Below, piece by piece: positions 41,400-50,137 of a DNA stretch of 64,000 nt. This DNA comes from Halostella salina (GTDB lineage: Archaea; Halobacteriota; Halobacteria; Halobacteriales; Natronoarchaeaceae), in assembly GCF_003675855.1 (NCBI RefSeq), contig NZ_RCIH01000011.1:1-64000 (forward strand). The letters run 5' to 3'. A model generated the notes under the pieces. It searched no databases. It was not told the DNA's origin and worked only from the letters and a program-made list of their open reading frames with translations. Position numbers and translations under genes: made by a program. Position 1 is the stretch's first letter, and every line of letters begins with the position of its first letter.

Positions 41400-42425
41400 T
41401 CAGTCGCTCCGGGCAGCCGCGCGGACGGCCCGCTCCGCGAGCGCGCTCCCGGCCGCCGCCGTCCGCAGGAGCGTCTCGGAGACGAGTGCGACCGCGGCCG
41501 GGTTGTCGCTCCTGTCGGCGTCGGCCAGCGGGTCGACGGCTCCCTCGAACCGGTCGTGTTCGGCGAGCACCTCGTACGCCCGCTGCCGGTCCGCCGACGG
41601 GTCCTCGTCGACTGCGATGCCGACGGCGTCCTCGACGAGCCGTTCGGCCGTCCGCGCCCGGTCGTCGAGCGTCGCCGCGGTGTCGTCGTCGATCGGGTCG
41701 TCCAGATCGAACGCGACCCTGGCGATCCGCTCGGCGTTGTCCGCCACGCGCCGCAGGTGGTTCGCGGCGGCGTAGTGGTCGAACGCGACCGGCCGGGGGC
41801 CCTCGCTGGCGTCCGGGCGGTCGAACCCGTCCAGCGCGCGCTCGAACTGCCGGGCGACGAGCAGGAACTGCCGGTCCACGCCGGGGCCGTCCAGGACGGC
41901 GGTGGCGAGGTCGGCGTCCGCGTCGGTCACCGCCCGGACCGCGTCCCGGTGCATCGACAGGGCGACGTGCTGGAGGTTCAGCACGGTCTGGGAGAGCGAC
42001 ACCTTCGACGGGTTGAGGACGTTCCGGAACCCGACCTCGTCGGTCGATCTGTCGTCGACCTCCAGCCCGGTCAGGTCCGTGCCGGCGTCCGTCAGCGCCC
42101 GGCACTGGTCGGCGTCGAGTTCGTCGGTCTCGTCCGCGACGACCCGGAAGCGGTCCTCGCCCGCGGCGTACAGTTGCCGGACCGTCCGGGTCAGGTTCGT
42201 CGGGGACAGGTCGTCCCCGGGGACGACGCGCTCGCCGCCGTCCTCCTCCCGCGGCCCGACGCGGACGACGAGCGACCCGTCGTCGCTCGGGTAGAGGTTC
42301 ACCTCCCGCCCCGTCTCCAGCCCGTGAGCCGTCGCCCACTCCTTCGGGAGCGACACGGTGAACGTCGAACTGCCGGCGAGCTGGACCTTTCGCGTGACCG
42401 GCGACTCGTCGGTGGAACTGGTCAC
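41400..42425 (-). CDS. phoU: PhoU-type regulator with N-terminal AbrB-like domain
   Basis: 341 aa. Residues 10-55 form an AbrB/SpoVT swapped-hairpin domain (KVQLAGSSTFTVSLPKEWA, then GREVNLYPSDDGSLVV). The remainder is helical, with repeated PhoU-like bundles (HYAAANHLRRVADNAERIARV). It is the last gene of the pst operon. By analogy with PhoU it restrains phosphate uptake and signals phosphate status; the DNA-binding domain suggests it can act directly on promoters. Confidence 0.88.
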   Translation of the reverse strand: MTSSTDESPVTRKVQLAGSSTFTVSLPKEWATAHGLETGREVNLYPSDDGSLVVRVGPREEDGGERVVPGDDLSPTNLTRTVRQLYAAGEDRFRVVADETDELDADQCRALTDAGTDLTGLEVDDRSTDEVGFRNVLNPSKVSLSQTVLNLQHVALSMHRDAVRAVTDADADLATAVLDGPGVDRQFLLVARQFERALDGFDRPDASEGPRPVAFDHYAAANHLRRVADNAERIARVAFDLDDPIDDDTAATLDDRARTAERLVEDAVGIAVDEDPSADRQRAYEVLAEHDRFEGAVDPLADADRSDNPAAVALVSETLLRTAAAGSALAERAVRAAARSD

Positions 42426-42479
42426 GGCGCGACCACCCCGTGCCGGCGAGGTGCCGGCGCGCTGTGTGGCGTCATCGGC

Positions 42480-43379
42480 TCACCCGAACTTGCCGGTGAT
42501 GTAGTCCTCGACGCGCTGGCTCCGCGGGTCCTCGAATATCTGGTCGGTGTCGCCGTACTCGACCAGCTGGCCGCCGGTGAGGAACACGGCGGTCTGGTCG
42601 GAGATGCGCGACGCCTGCTGCATGTTGTGGGTGACGACGACGACGGTGTACTCCTCGGCCAGGTCCTCGATGAGGTCCTCGATCTTCGCGGTCGCGATGG
42701 GGTCAAGCGCCGACGCCGGCTCGTCCATCAGGATGACCTCGGGGTCGGTCGCGAGACAGCGGGCGATGCAGAGCCGCTGCTGCTGCCCGCCGGAGAGGCC
42801 GACTGCGTTGTCGTCGAGCCGGTCCTTGACCTCGTCCCACAGCGCGGCGCGGCGGAGTGAGTCCTCGACGATCTGCTCTTCCAGTTCCCTGTCGTCCTCG
42901 CCCAGCAGGCGCGCGACGAGACCGCGGTCGATCTCGCCGTGCTTGCGCGGGCCGTAGGAGACGTTGTCGCGGATCGACTTCGGGAACGGGTTCGGCGCCT
43001 GAAACACCATGCCGACGCGCTTGCGCAGCTCGACGAGGTTGATGCCCGACTGGTAGATCTCCTCGCCGTCGAGCTCGACCGAGCCGTCGACGCTCGCCGT
43101 CTTGATCCGGTCGTTCATCCGGTTGAGACACCGCAGGAACGTCGACTTCCCGCAGCCGGACGGCCCGATGAGCGCGGTGACGCTCTCCTCGGGGATGTCC
43201 ATCGAAACGCTCTGGAGCGCGTGATCGTCGCCGTAATACACGTCGAGGTCGGAGACCGAGAGCTGTGGCTCGCCCTCGAACTCGTACTCGCGCCACTCCT
43301 CGCGGACCGCCTCCTCGGTCTCGCCGGTCGTCGTGCTGTCCTCCTGCGTCCGCTTCGTGGGTGATACGTTCTGACTCAT
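42480..43379 (-). CDS. pstB: Phosphate ABC importer ATPase
   Basis: 299 aa. Walker [13 protein letters not shown] with the LNRMND segment, typical of PstB, signature [13 protein letters not shown], Walker [17 protein letters not shown] and the H-loop [10 protein letters not shown]. The N-terminal 35 residues are an acidic haloarchaeal extension. It energises phosphate uptake through PstC/PstA. The ATG overlaps the pstA stop by 4 bp; phoU follows after 54 bp. Confidence 0.97.
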   Translation of the reverse strand: MSQNVSPTKRTQEDSTTTGETEEAVREEWREYEFEGEPQLSVSDLDVYYGDDHALQSVSMDIPEESVTALIGPSGCGKSTFLRCLNRMNDRIKTASVDGSVELDGEEIYQSGINLVELRKRVGMVFQAPNPFPKSIRDNVSYGPRKHGEIDRGLVARLLGEDDRELEEQIVEDSLRRAALWDEVKDRLDDNAVGLSGGQQQRLCIARCLATDPEVILMDEPASALDPIATAKIEDLIEDLAEEYTVVVVTHNMQQASRISDQTAVFLTGGQLVEYGDTDQIFEDPRSQRVEDYITGKFG

Positions 43380-45007
43380 TGCTGTAGTTGCCTCCGGAAG
43401 TAGATCCGCGTGCCGATGCCGACCGCGTAGAACGACAGGACGACGAGCAGCAGGACGAAGGCCGTCGCCCAGCCGAACGCCTGCGCGTTCTCGCCGGTCA
43501 CGCCCGCCGTGATGGCGGCGTAGAGCTGGTAGGGGAGGTTCGGCGCAGCCTGAAGCAGTTCGGGATTGGTGACGAACGGCGGCGACGCCGAGAACTGGAA
43601 CGACCCGAGCACGTCCGGGGCCGGGTCGCGCAGGCCGCCGGCCATCACCAGCAGGATCGGTGCCGTCTCGCCGGCGATCCGGCCGACGCCGAGGATGACG
43701 CCGGTCATCACGCCCGGCATCGCCGCGGGCAGGACGACGCTCTTTATCGTCTCCCACTGGCTGACGCCGAGCGCGGCGCTGGCGTCGCGGTACTCGTCGG
43801 GGACCGCCAGGATCGCCTCTCGACTGGTGATGAGCACCAGCGGGATGAGCATGAACCCGAGCGTGATCATCCCCGCCAGCAGCGAGAACTGGTTGCCGAG
43901 TCGCGGGACGAGGAAGGCGTAGCCGAACAGGCCGAACACGACGCTCGGCGTCGACCACAGCCCGTTGGTCGCCACCTCGACGACCTGGACGAACCGGCCC
44001 TGCTCGGCGTACTCCGTGAGGAAGACGGCCGCGGCGACGGCCAGCGGTACGCCGAGGACCACCGCGCCCGCGACCACGTAGAACGTCCCCATCACGGCCG
44101 GGAACACGCCGTTTATCACGTCCGGTCGGAACGAGTAGCCGTTCTCGACGAACGGCCAGTCCACGTCGATGAAGGGGATGAACACCTCGTCGGCGAAGGG
44201 GTACAGGTCGCTCAGGATCGGGATCGTCGCCGGGCCGATGCCCACCTCGAACCCGCGGGTCGCGGGCTCGAACCCCTGCCGGACGATGAAGGCGATGAGG
44301 ATGCCGAGGATCGCGAGCATCAGCGCGGCACAGAGCCCGATGAGCACGAACGCCCCGGTCTGCCGGCCGCGGCTCCCGAACCCGTCGTACGCCCGGGCCG
44401 ACGCCCAGGCACCGACGAGGCCGGTTATCCCGACCAGTCCCGGCGCGACGAGGTAGCCGGGGAACGTCACGTCGAACCCGACCGGCGACCACGTCCAGGC
44501 CGCGTCTATCGTCCCGCTGGCGATGACCCAGGCGACGCCGACGCCGAGGATGCCGACCGGTATCGCCGTCCCGAGGTCCTCGGGCGCGACGACGACCGCG
44601 CCCCCGACCACGAGGGCGGCGAACAGCGCTGCGCCGCCCCACTGCCACGTCGCGCCGAACCCGAGCGTCTGCGAGACGACCAGTCCGGCGGCGACGAAGG
44701 CGATCAGGCCGAAGCCGACGCCGGTCAGCGTCCCGGCGCGCTCGTCGGGTGTCGTCTCGAACGCGCCGGTCCAGGAGCCGACGCCGACCGCGACGACGCC
44801 CAGCCCGACCGCCGCCGACAGCACGGCGAGCCAGTCGAAGAAGGCGACTCCGGCGAACGACTGCGCTTCGGTCGTCTCGCGCAGCCAGGTGGTCGCGGTG
44901 AGCGCCACGCAGACGACGCCGAGACCGGCGACCACCCCCGAAATCCGTTCCAGCGTGGTGGTCCCGGAGGAGGCAAGCGGCGTCGCGTGTGCCTGCCGGT
45001 CGCTCAT
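43376..45007 (-). CDS. pstA: Phosphate ABC importer permease PstA with long N-terminal membrane extension
   Basis: 543 aa, far longer than bacterial PstA (about 290). The last 320 residues form the usual permease core, with the coupling motif [28 protein letters not shown] and [14 protein letters not shown]. The first 220 residues hold about six more helices with no ABC motif. The extra part may modulate the permease or be a fused membrane domain. It overlaps pstC by 4 bp at its start and pstB by 4 bp at its end. Confidence 0.94.
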   Translation of the reverse strand: MSDRQAHATPLASSGTTTLERISGVVAGLGVVCVALTATTWLRETTEAQSFAGVAFFDWLAVLSAAVGLGVVAVGVGSWTGAFETTPDERAGTLTGVGFGLIAFVAAGLVVSQTLGFGATWQWGGAALFAALVVGGAVVVAPEDLGTAIPVGILGVGVAWVIASGTIDAAWTWSPVGFDVTFPGYLVAPGLVGITGLVGAWASARAYDGFGSRGRQTGAFVLIGLCAALMLAILGILIAFIVRQGFEPATRGFEVGIGPATIPILSDLYPFADEVFIPFIDVDWPFVENGYSFRPDVINGVFPAVMGTFYVVAGAVVLGVPLAVAAAVFLTEYAEQGRFVQVVEVATNGLWSTPSVVFGLFGYAFLVPRLGNQFSLLAGMITLGFMLIPLVLITSREAILAVPDEYRDASAALGVSQWETIKSVVLPAAMPGVMTGVILGVGRIAGETAPILLVMAGGLRDPAPDVLGSFQFSASPPFVTNPELLQAAPNLPYQLYAAITAGVTGENAQAFGWATAFVLLLVVLSFYAVGIGTRIYFRRQLQQ

Positions 45008-46101
45008 CGTTCACCCCGGAGCTTCCGCTCCATGCGCTCCTCGATCCGCTGGGAGGCGATGCTGATGACGAGCACGGTGATGAACAGCACCACCCCGGCA
45101 GCGAACAGCGCCTGCAGGTGCGTGCCGTCGGCGTTGCCGTACTGGCTGGCGATGAGGCTCGTCAGCGTCTCCGTGTTGCCAAAGACGTTGTACAGCGGTT
45201 CGGGCAGTTCCTGATTGTGGCCGATGATCACCGTCGCGGCCATCGTCTCGCCGATGGCCCGGCCGACCCCGAGCAGCACCGCGGCCGACACGCCGGAGAA
45301 GCCGGCGGGGATGGTGATGCTTTTCATCGTCTGCCAGTCGGTGACGCCCATCGCCAGCGACCCGTCCTTCATCGGGTCGGGGACGGTCGACAGCGCGTCC
45401 TCGGCGACGGAGACGACCGTCGGCAGCGCCATCAGCCCGATCATCAGCCCGACCAGGAACAGGCTCCCGAACGACGGCAGCCCGAGGTTCTGCATCATGT
45501 AGCTGTTCAGCGTCACGAAGCCGAGGTAGCCGTAGACGATGGAGGGGATACCCGCCAGGATCTCGATCGCGGGCTTGACGACCTCCCGGACGGCGTCCGG
45601 CGCGATCTCACTGATGAACAGCGCGCCGGCGATGCCGAGCGGGGCGGCCACGCACATCGCGATCAGCGTCGTGGTCAGCGTTCCCCAGATCATCGGCGTC
45701 AGCGAGTAGACGTGTGCGCTCGTGTCCCAGTACGACTCGACGGGCGGGATCAGCGTCACGCCGAACAGCGTCAGCGGGTCGTCGAAGGCGACGATCCGGA
45801 TCCCCATCGCCCGGAAGACCGGGAACGCCTCGGCGAAGAGGTAGAACGTGATAAGCGAGAGTATCAGTACCGTCGAGACGGTCGCCAGAAGCGTCAGGCC
45901 CCGCGCCGTTGCAGCCTGATGTTCGTACCACCCATACGCGGTCACGGCCAGAAACCCGATCGCCGGCACGGCCGTTAGCTCGGCACCCGTGACGAAGCCG
46001 ACGAAGGTCGCGACGAGGCACCCTACTCCCGCCGCGAGCGTCAGCCCGGCCCCGGCGTTCACGCCCTCGTTCGTGTCGGATACTAATGTCGTATTTGACA
46101 T
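45004..46101 (-). CDS. pstC: Phosphate ABC importer permease PstC
   Basis: 365 aa. A short hydrophobic N-terminal part is followed by the permease core with [16 protein letters not shown] and the EAA-like loop [20 protein letters not shown]. PstC pairs with PstA to form the channel. The gene begins 56 bp after pstS; its 3' end overlaps pstA by 4 bp. Confidence 0.95.
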   Translation of the reverse strand: MSNTTLVSDTNEGVNAGAGLTLAAGVGCLVATFVGFVTGAELTAVPAIGFLAVTAYGWYEHQAATARGLTLLATVSTVLILSLITFYLFAEAFPVFRAMGIRIVAFDDPLTLFGVTLIPPVESYWDTSAHVYSLTPMIWGTLTTTLIAMCVAAPLGIAGALFISEIAPDAVREVVKPAIEILAGIPSIVYGYLGFVTLNSYMMQNLGLPSFGSLFLVGLMIGLMALPTVVSVAEDALSTVPDPMKDGSLAMGVTDWQTMKSITIPAGFSGVSAAVLLGVGRAIGETMAATVIIGHNQELPEPLYNVFGNTETLTSLIASQYGNADGTHLQALFAAGVVLFITVLVISIASQRIEERMERKLRGER

Positions 46102-46157
46102 CTGTCAGTGGTTCAGTCCGTTCGAAAAACGGTGCGTCGGCGGGCGATTCGCCCGGG

Positions 46158-47309
46158 TCAGTTCGACGGGTCAGGGAGCTTGTCGATCTGCTCCTGCCGG
46201 AACTCCTCCTCCAGTGGGAGGTAGTCCGCCGTCTCGACGAACATCGCCTGCCCGTACTTGCTGAGGAGCATGTTGATGAACGCGGCCTCCTTGTCGGAGG
46301 TTCCATCCCACGTGTAGCAGTGCAGCGCGCGCGAGAGCGGGTAGTCGAGCGTTCCGAGGTTCTCGCCGTAGGTGTACGTCGTGCCCTCGATCGTCAGGGA
46401 GACCGGCGGCACCGCGCCGTCGGGCTGGAGGAAGGCGAGCGCGATGTACGCGATCGCGTTGTTGGAGTTTGCGACCAGCGTCTGGACCTGCTGGTTCTGC
46501 CCGCGGCGGACGTCGGTGCCCGACATGCTCGCGTCGGGGTCACCGAGGACGTTCGCGCGGAACGAGGTGTCCGTTCCGGAGCCCTCGGCGCGGCCGACCG
46601 CCTGGATCTCGCGGTTCGGACCGCCCAGTTCGGACCAGTTGGTGATCCGACCCTGGTAGATGTCCTGCACTTCCGTCAGCGTCAGTTCGGTGACGCCGGC
46701 GTCGTAGATCTCGCGGGAGACGACGATCGGCTGGGCGTCGACGCCGACGACGTGGTCCGTGAACGGCTCCAGTTCGGACTCGCTGCGGTCCGGGAACTCG
46801 GCTGAGACGGGCGCGGACGCGTCGCCGATGTCGACCTGGCCGTTCTCCAGCTTGTTCAGGCCGACGCCGGTGTGGTTGAGGCCGACGCTGACGAAGAACG
46901 GCGGCGTCCCTTCCTCGCCGCTGGGCTCGAAGCCATACAGGCCCGCCCAGTAGTCGGCCATGTTCTTGTCGGTCTGGATCTCCTCCCATCCGGGGACCGT
47001 GTTCTCCTCGGTACTGCCCCAGTACTCGCCGTCGTCAGCCGGGGCGTTCCCGTTCCATAGCGAGCCGCCGCGGCTCGTGATCGGGTACACCGTCGAGGAG
47101 CCGTCGGCCGTCAGCGGCTGGACGTTCGATGACCCGCCGCCACCGCTGTTCCCGTTCCCGCCACCGCCGCCACCGTCGCCGTCGGTGCTGTTCCCGTCGT
47201 CGCTGCTGCTCGTACAGCCGGCGAGTCCGACCGCCGCCGCCGAACCGGACGCCAGCAGGAGTTTCCGCCGTGATACCGAGTCGACCGGACGCGCTGAGTC
47301 GGGCGTCAT
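46158..47309 (-). CDS. pstS: Phosphate-binding lipoprotein of the Pst importer
   Basis: 383 aa. The signal SRRKLLLASGSAAAVGLAGC is a twin-arginine type with a lipobox. A Gly/Asn/Ser-rich tether follows, then the PBP-like fold with ADGSSTVYPIT (phosphate-binding Ser/Thr), VDIGDASAPVS and AEGSGTDTSFR. It captures phosphate and delivers it to PstC/PstA. It is the first gene of pstSCAB-phoU. The ATG at 47309 lies 38 bp after a TATA-like box; an upstream ATG at 47465 would extend through the promoter. Confidence 0.96.
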   Translation of the reverse strand: MTPDSARPVDSVSRRKLLLASGSAAAVGLAGCTSSSDDGNSTDGDGGGGGGNGNSGGGGSSNVQPLTADGSSTVYPITSRGGSLWNGNAPADDGEYWGSTEENTVPGWEEIQTDKNMADYWAGLYGFEPSGEEGTPPFFVSVGLNHTGVGLNKLENGQVDIGDASAPVSAEFPDRSESELEPFTDHVVGVDAQPIVVSREIYDAGVTELTLTEVQDIYQGRITNWSELGGPNREIQAVGRAEGSGTDTSFRANVLGDPDASMSGTDVRRGQNQQVQTLVANSNNAIAYIALAFLQPDGAVPPVSLTIEGTTYTYGENLGTLDYPLSRALHCYTWDGTSDKEAAFINMLLSKYGQAMFVETADYLPLEEEFRQEQIDKLPDPSN

Positions 47310-47343
47310 CAACTGGGACGGGGTTGCAGTAGATAAAGTAGTC

Positions 47344-47421
47344 TTATATGAGGTGTACGACCCGCTACCCGCCGGTATAGAGCGATCGTACGCGGTACGT
47401 ACGATATATACCGATACGTAT
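47344..47421. promoter_or_regulatory. pst promoter and palindrome cluster between pst and fdh operons
   Basis: On the minus strand ATATAA (47344-47349) lies 38 bp before pstS. A perfect inverted repeat with 8-bp arms, ATCGTACG at 47385-47392 and CGTACGAT at 47398-47405, has a 5-nt centre. A half-site GTACGA is at 47355-47360, and the palindrome ATACGTAT is at 47414-47421. The cluster is about 50 bp upstream of the pst TATA and could bind a phosphate regulator such as PhoU. Confidence 0.55.
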
Positions 47422-47595
47422 TCCTCATGATAATTCGCGGCCCGCCATCCGTTCGCGCGCGACACGGACCGGAGCCCGGCAGAACCCTGCGTTCGGTTCG
47501 TCGAACCGGAGGTCGGGTTGAAATTACAGCCGACCCACGCGTTCTAACCGGAATCGGTTACGGCTCGACGCCACGGGTCTGCCGCGACCACCGGA

Positions 47596-47604
47596 ATTTA
47601 TTAT
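47596..47604 (+). promoter_or_regulatory. TATA box of the formate dehydrogenase operon
   Basis: ATTTATTAT is centred 40 bp before the ATG at 47640, so the transcript would carry a leader of about 10-15 nt. It lies about 180 bp from the palindrome cluster that serves the divergent pst operon. Confidence 0.5.
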
Positions 47605-47639
47605 GTGGAATGGGTTGTCCAACACGGACACGGTAGTAG

Positions 47640-49136
47640 ATGACACACACCATAACGGGAGAGACCCCGGTCGTTCGGATCGCCGACAGCGGTCCGACGG
47701 AGGCGCTACGTGAGACCGTACCGAACACGGACACAACGGTCGCGGCGGTCGGGTCGACCGGCGTCCCGGCGGTCGAGCCGCTCGTGCTGGCGACACGGGA
47801 CGGAGCGACGGCCGTCCACACGAACTGCACGCCCGAGCGTGTCGAGGCGGTCGTCACCCGACTCACCGACGACTCGGCCGACGTCGCCGACGACGCCGAC
47901 GCGGTCGTCGAACACGACGCCGACCGGGCGACGCTCCCGTCGCTCGGCCTGCCGGGGCTGGACGGTGACCAGCGGCGGACGCTCGGCGCGTGCGGGTGGC
48001 GACGGCCGACGCACCCCGCGGACCACGAGGCCGCCGGCGGGTTCGCCGAGACCGACCCGGAAGCCGCTCGCGACGCCGCCTCGGACCTCCACGGCAGGGG
48101 CTGGGGGGACTGGTGTCAGGACACGCCGGTCGCGGCGGCGTGGGAGACCGCCCGCGAGGCGGACGGCGACCCGAGCGTGGTCGTCAACGGCCACGGCAAC
48201 CCGGTCGACGCGCTCCTGCTCGCCAGCGCGCCGTTCGAGGTGCTCGACGGCGCGCGGGCAACGGCCGACGCCGTCGGGAGCGATCAGGTCGTCGTATACG
48301 CATCGAGCGCGGACGAGCGCGCGGTCGAGACCGTCCGCGAGGCCGCCGCGAACTACCCGGAGCCGTCGCCCGCGGTCGACGTGGTCGCCGGGCCGCCGGA
48401 GTACCGGGCGGCCGAGCCGACGATGGCGCTCGAAGCGATCGAGGGGAACCACCGGCTCGAAGCCCGGCTCCGGCCCCCCGGACCCGACGAGACGGGGCTG
48501 CACGGCCGGCCGACGCTGGTCCACACGCCGCGGACGCTGGCCCACCTCGCGGTCGCGCTCCGCGAGGGCGGCTCCGCGGGCACGCGTGCGGTCACGGTAC
48601 GCGGCGACGTGGCCGCGCCCGCGACGGTCGAACTGCCCGAGACTGCGACGCTCGGCGACGCGGCCGACGCCGTCGACGTCGACGGCGAGGTCAAGGCCGC
48701 CTGCGTCGGCGGGCGGTTCGGCGGGATCACGCGATCGCTCGACGCGGCGCTCTCGCCCGACGCCCTCGCCGAGGCGGGCCTCGGCACGGAGGGGGTCGTC
48801 GAACTGCTCGCCGAGGACCGCTGCCTCGTCGAGTTCGTCGGGAAGCGCGCGCAGTTCGCGGCCGACGAGAACTGCGGGCGCTGTGTCCCCTGCCGCGAGG
48901 GGACGGCCCAGCTGGCGAACAAGCTCCGGGCCGTGTACGACCGGAGCTACGACCCGGAGGGGATCGCGGAGCTGGTCGGCGTGATGGAGTCGTCGAGTAT
49001 CTGTACGTTCGGCGTCGACGCCGGCCGGCCGGCTCGCACCGCGATGCAGGCGTTCGAATCGGAGTTCGAGGCACACGCCCGCGGGCAGTGCCCGGCGGGG
49101 AGCTGTCTCGACGCGGCGGAGGAGGTGACACCATGA
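47640..49136 (+). CDS. NuoF-like iron-sulfur subunit with eroded FMN/NADH domain
   Basis: 498 aa. The C-terminal part is a clear NuoF [4Fe-4S] domain: C412-G-R-C415-V-P-C418 with REGTAQL, and C455 in SSICTFG. The upstream SLBB-like and Rossmann parts align in outline: GRGWGDW at 152 stands where NuoF has GRGGAGF, NGHGNPVDALL where it has NADEGEPG, and TMALEAIEG where it has ETALLNSLEG. The glycines and acidic residues that hold FMN and NADH are mostly gone. A further C-x4-C (CPAGSC) is near the end. It probably passes electrons inside a formate dehydrogenase, but flavin binding is uncertain. Confidence 0.85.
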   Translation: MTHTITGETPVVRIADSGPTEALRETVPNTDTTVAAVGSTGVPAVEPLVLATRDGATAVHTNCTPERVEAVVTRLTDDSADVADDADAVVEHDADRATLPSLGLPGLDGDQRRTLGACGWRRPTHPADHEAAGGFAETDPEAARDAASDLHGRGWGDWCQDTPVAAAWETAREADGDPSVVVNGHGNPVDALLLASAPFEVLDGARATADAVGSDQVVVYASSADERAVETVREAAANYPEPSPAVDVVAGPPEYRAAEPTMALEAIEGNHRLEARLRPPGPDETGLHGRPTLVHTPRTLAHLAVALREGGSAGTRAVTVRGDVAAPATVELPETATLGDAADAVDVDGEVKAACVGGRFGGITRSLDAALSPDALAEAGLGTEGVVELLAEDRCLVEFVGKRAQFAADENCGRCVPCREGTAQLANKLRAVYDRSYDPEGIAELVGVMESSSICTFGVDAGRPARTAMQAFESEFEAHARGQCPAGSCLDAAEEVTP

Positions 49137-50137
49137 GTTCGGAACACACTGACGGGGCGGACGTACCGCCGCTGACGGAGGGGATCGCACCGGGGACAGC
49201 GGACGACCCGGAGATCGGGGGCGACGAAGCGGCCGTCGTGACGGTCGACGGGATCGAGGTGTCGCTCGACGCGGGCGACACGCTGATCGACGCCGTCGAG
49301 GCCGTCGAGACTGACGACTACGTGCCCGCGCTGTGTAACTACGACCGGCAGGAGATCGGCCCGCGGAGCGAGTGCCGGACCTGCATGGTCGAGACCGACG
49401 AGCACGGCGTCGTCCCGGCCTGTAGCTTCCCGGCAGAGGACGGGATGACGATCAGCACCGACGCCAGCGCCGCGGCGGAGGCGCGCGACGTGAACCTGGA
49501 CCTGGTCCTCTCGGACCACAACCTGCGGTGTACGACCTGCGGGAAGAACGGCCGCTGCGAACTGCAGGACGCCGCCATCGAGCAGGAGGTCGAGGAGCCG
49601 CGGTACGGCGTGCTGGACGACCGCGACGAGTACGAACCGATCGACGACTCCTCGTCGTTCATTCAGATCGACCGCAACAAGTGCATCCTCTGTAACCGCT
49701 GCGTCGAGGCGTGCAACGACGTGCAGGTCGAGGGCGTCCTCCGGATGGAGGGGTCCGGTCAGGACACTCGCATCGGTTTCCAGAACGACGCCGAGACGAT
49801 GGAGGACTCCACCTGCGTCTCCTGTGGCCACTGCGTCACGGTCTGTCCGACCGGCTCGCTGGTCGAGAAGGGGATCGAGGACGCGACGACCATCCCGCTG
49901 CCGGGGTTCACCCAGAAGAACAGCGTCGGCAAGACCTACGAGAACTCCGGGGAGACGAAAGGTCCGATGACCGCAAAGAAACGTCCCGAAAACCGGGATA
50001 CGACCGAGGACGCACAGCCTGACGGGGGCGAACCGGTCGCGGCGACCGACGGCGAAACTCCGGGCGGCCGAACGGCCTCGGACGACGAGACCAACCCCGG
50101 TGGCGTCTGGAGCGACGACGGGGGTGAGTGGCCGTGA
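49133..50137 (+). CDS. NuoG-like multi-iron-sulfur protein
   Basis: 334 aa. Cysteine patterns are complete: [2Fe-2S] C68, C81, C84, C97; His-Cys3 [4Fe-4S] H129, C133, C136, C142; and two ferredoxin clusters C184/C187/C190/C194 and C228/C231/C234/C238. These equal the N-terminal electron wire of NuoG and of NAD-dependent formate dehydrogenases, where the wire is normally fused to the molybdenum subunit. Here it is a separate gene. The C-terminal 80 residues are acidic and disordered. It overlaps its neighbours on both sides by 4 bp. Confidence 0.92.
   Translation: MSSEHTDGADVPPLTEGIAPGTADDPEIGGDEAAVVTVDGIEVSLDAGDTLIDAVEAVETDDYVPALCNYDRQEIGPRSECRTCMVETDEHGVVPACSFPAEDGMTISTDASAAAEARDVNLDLVLSDHNLRCTTCGKNGRCELQDAAIEQEVEEPRYGVLDDRDEYEPIDDSSSFIQIDRNKCILCNRCVEACNDVQVEGVLRMEGSGQDTRIGFQNDAETMEDSTCVSCGHCVTVCPTGSLVEKGIEDATTIPLPGFTQKNSVGKTYENSGETKGPMTAKKRPENRDTTEDAQPDGGEPVAATDGETPGGRTASDDETNPGGVWSDDGGEWP

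Noticed and set aside
42480-45014. 844-codon minus frame that joins pstA region and pstB
   Set aside because: Only its last 299 codons are PstB. The earlier part is an out-of-frame reading of pstA, whose correct frame has clear permease motifs.
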